Source of the DNA: Nereocystis luetkeana
Taxonomy: Eukaryota > Sar > Phaeophyceae > Laminariales > Laminariaceae
Assembly (NCBI GenBank): GCA_031213475.1
Contig: JARUPZ010000010.1
Location: 9,470,417 to 9,534,416, forward strand
DNA: 64,000 nt
Direction of reading: 5' to 3'
Part shown: piece after piece, positions 62,686 to 64,000 of the stretch
How positions within the stretch are numbered: position 1 is the first letter of the stretch
Layout of the letters: each line of letters begins with the position of its first letter
Program-made: the position numbers and the translations under genes
The notes under the pieces: generated by a model
Databases searched by the model: none
Told to the model about the DNA's origin: nothing
What the model saw: only the letters and a program-made list of their open reading frames with translations

Positions 62686-64000
62686 GCTTTACGTCCTAGT
62701 CGGCCTGGTGCCTCCCTACCCTGTCTGCCATCTCCTTCCTACTTTCGTCTACCGCAGTTTCCCTTCTACTCTTCCTGTCCCCCCCCCTCTCCGCATTCCC
62801 TTGGTCGGTTTTTCTGCCACTTCTCCTGTCGCCCCCCCCCCCGCCCATTCGCTTGGACACCATCTACGGCGGATGCGCGGCGCTGCCTACTCATCTCCGC
62901 CTCAGCCTCGTACCACCTCACAATGAACCGTTCGGCTGCTTCAAGGATCCCCCGGTACCACTTCCGACCCGTTCTACGATAGAGGTAGCACATTTCCGCT
63001 ATTTTGTTTCTGAAAGACGGGGTTCCTTGACCCAAAATCGTCGGAATGTCGATCTTGATTTCGAAGAAAAAAACTTTTTGTAGACTTGGGCCCTGGGATT
63101 ATTCGCCGCGATGCATTTTGATTTTTGCTGAAGTCAGTTTTCGGATCCGGTATGGAGCTCCTGAAGTGAGGAGCCTCAGAAAATTTAGGGGGAACCTTTA
63201 TCGTAGAACGCCTCTTCCCCGCCTGTTTGGCTGCAGTGGACCACAACGCGGTCTGAACTCCAAACGCCAAGGGGGCAACTTCCGTTAACCCTTCGGTGGC
63301 TCGGAACTCCCTAAGGTCTTCGACTATGCATCTATGTCAAGTCTTACACTGTCCGCCTGGTCTCGGGTTCTCCCCACCAGCTATCGTCCCGAACATTACC
63401 CGACTGGGTAATCGCTCCTTGCTTTGTCGTGCCACGCCCCCCGCAAAGAAGAGCCGCCGTTTACGAATGGTCGTTTCGATGCTCTCGCAACGTGTTATCT
63501 TGAGGGCCTTCGCGTACGAGAGGGTGGCATGGTCAGTACGAAGTCGGCGCTGGAAGCCAATGATTCGCAACAGGACTTGGCGGTGAGCCGTTTCGCAAAG
63601 TGTTCCGCTCTGAGGGTCCACGTCACACACTCGTACAGCAGGTTCTCAATCACGTCGGCCTTCAGCATTCGGACTTTAAGGCTAAGGGGGGCGGTCATCC
63701 TATCATACAACTCCGGGCCGAACCGTTTGAGGCATGCTCGCATGAGGCGGATCCATGGGTGGATTTCGAGCGAGAGGTAATCGTTTTCGTGGATAATGCC
63801 GCCTAGGTCTAAGAACTGGGTCGTCTGCTTATACCTCTGACCTGCCGCTTCGAAGACGAGCGGTGGTGCGAGAGTTGTCTGGTCTGGTGTTTGTAGGAGC
63901 ATTGTCTCTGTCTTCTTTTCCGACCGTGAGGCCTGCTCCTTCGAAGACAGTCACGATGACTGTCAACATTTTCGTGAGCCCTTCAGCCGACTTCAAGACC
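62686..64000 (-). pseudogene. LINE ORF2 C-terminal region, minus copy, cut by a MITE and the window edge
   Basis: From the right edge leftwards the minus strand encodes the region after the RT palm (VFEAAGQRYKQTTQFLDLGG, a segment typical of LINE RTs just after the catalytic FADD), then the frame APLSLKVRMLKADVIENLLY, a frameshift near 63600, and the basic tail region. MITE-2 (62966-63214) splits the segment equivalent to GGEKWYRG in plus-copy coordinates 58455-58475. The Gly/Arg end reaches about 62700. It extends beyond the window and is longer on the 5' side than the plus copy. Confidence 0.8.
62966..63214. mobile_element. MITE-2 inserted in the LINE, with empty-site proof
   Basis: 249 bp from GACCCGTTCTACGATAGAGG to the complement CTTTATCGTAGAACGCCTC, flanked by TTCC on both sides (62962-62965, 63215-63218). 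The plus LINE copy at 58455-58475 has the uninterrupted sequence GCGGGGAAGTGGTACC, so the boundaries and the duplication of about four bases are directly visible. Confidence 0.93.

Overview
The window is eukaryotic nuclear DNA. It contains no long intact gene, no operon-like gene packing, GT-AG splice-like borders around short open stretches, tRNA-derived SINEs, a LINE, LTR retrotransposons, several families of short inverted-repeat transposons (MITEs), and many microsatellites. The Ty1/copia gag-pol, the LINE C-terminus and a FYVE-type zinc finger would fit a stramenopile such as a brown alga or an oomycete. That is a guess from general family knowledge, not a demonstration.

Layout. 0-3 kb: low-information DNA with a possible chromodomain-like scrap and one tRNA-related SINE (SINE-B). 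3.0-6.1 kb: two TA-flanked MITEs, then two reverse-oriented LINE copies, one interrupted by a 557-bp insertion with a 5-bp target duplication and the other by a SINE (SINE-A). 6.1-10 kb: coding-like scraps, two MITEs and a 290-bp-spaced direct repeat. 10.65-13.76 kb: a complete small LTR retrotransposon in minus orientation (LTRs about 96% identical, 5-bp duplication GCAAC, primer site and polypurine tract). It carries gag-like and protease-like remnants and no recognisable polymerase. 13.8-18.7 kb: frameshifted coding-like patches on both strands, arrays of a TACCGCC motif, and one good exon-like ORF (18370-18717). 18.8 kb: an 89-bp MITE between two TTAA sites. 19.2-20.4 kb: a degenerate minisatellite of about 30 bp. 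20.4-32.2 kb: tandemly duplicated and decayed coding-like DNA with several exon candidates; the best is on the minus strand near 32 kb and runs into an (ACAGT)n microsatellite. 32.6-34.3 kb: a GC-rich degenerate stretch and a 250-bp MITE. 34.3-45.8 kb: scattered MITEs, SINE fragments, small ORFs, and a FYVE zinc-finger exon at 45.4 kb next to a long (CA)n. 46-47.6 kb: degenerate minus-strand ORFs. 47.6-55.5 kb: two copies of one copia family in inverted orientation, the plus copy truncated after protease/pre-integrase and the minus copy nearly full length (gag, zinc knuckle, protease, integrase, RT, RNase H) but broken by frameshifts, a MITE and a (TAA)n tract. 55.9-57.8 kb: a tandem repeat of about 280 bp, a (CAA)n tract and a second SINE-B. 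57.8-64 kb: a plus and a minus LINE copy, two SINE-A copies, a hairpin MITE, and a 249-bp MITE inserted in the minus LINE.

Nothing here acts as a pathway. The window is best read as a transposon graveyard in which nested insertions can be ordered because related empty sites are present in the same window. The most unexpected non-transposon signal is a dispersed palindrome, RTACCWGGTAY, with at least ten copies. Coding calls outside the retroelements are tentative and rest on open frames, amino-acid texture and splice-like borders only.
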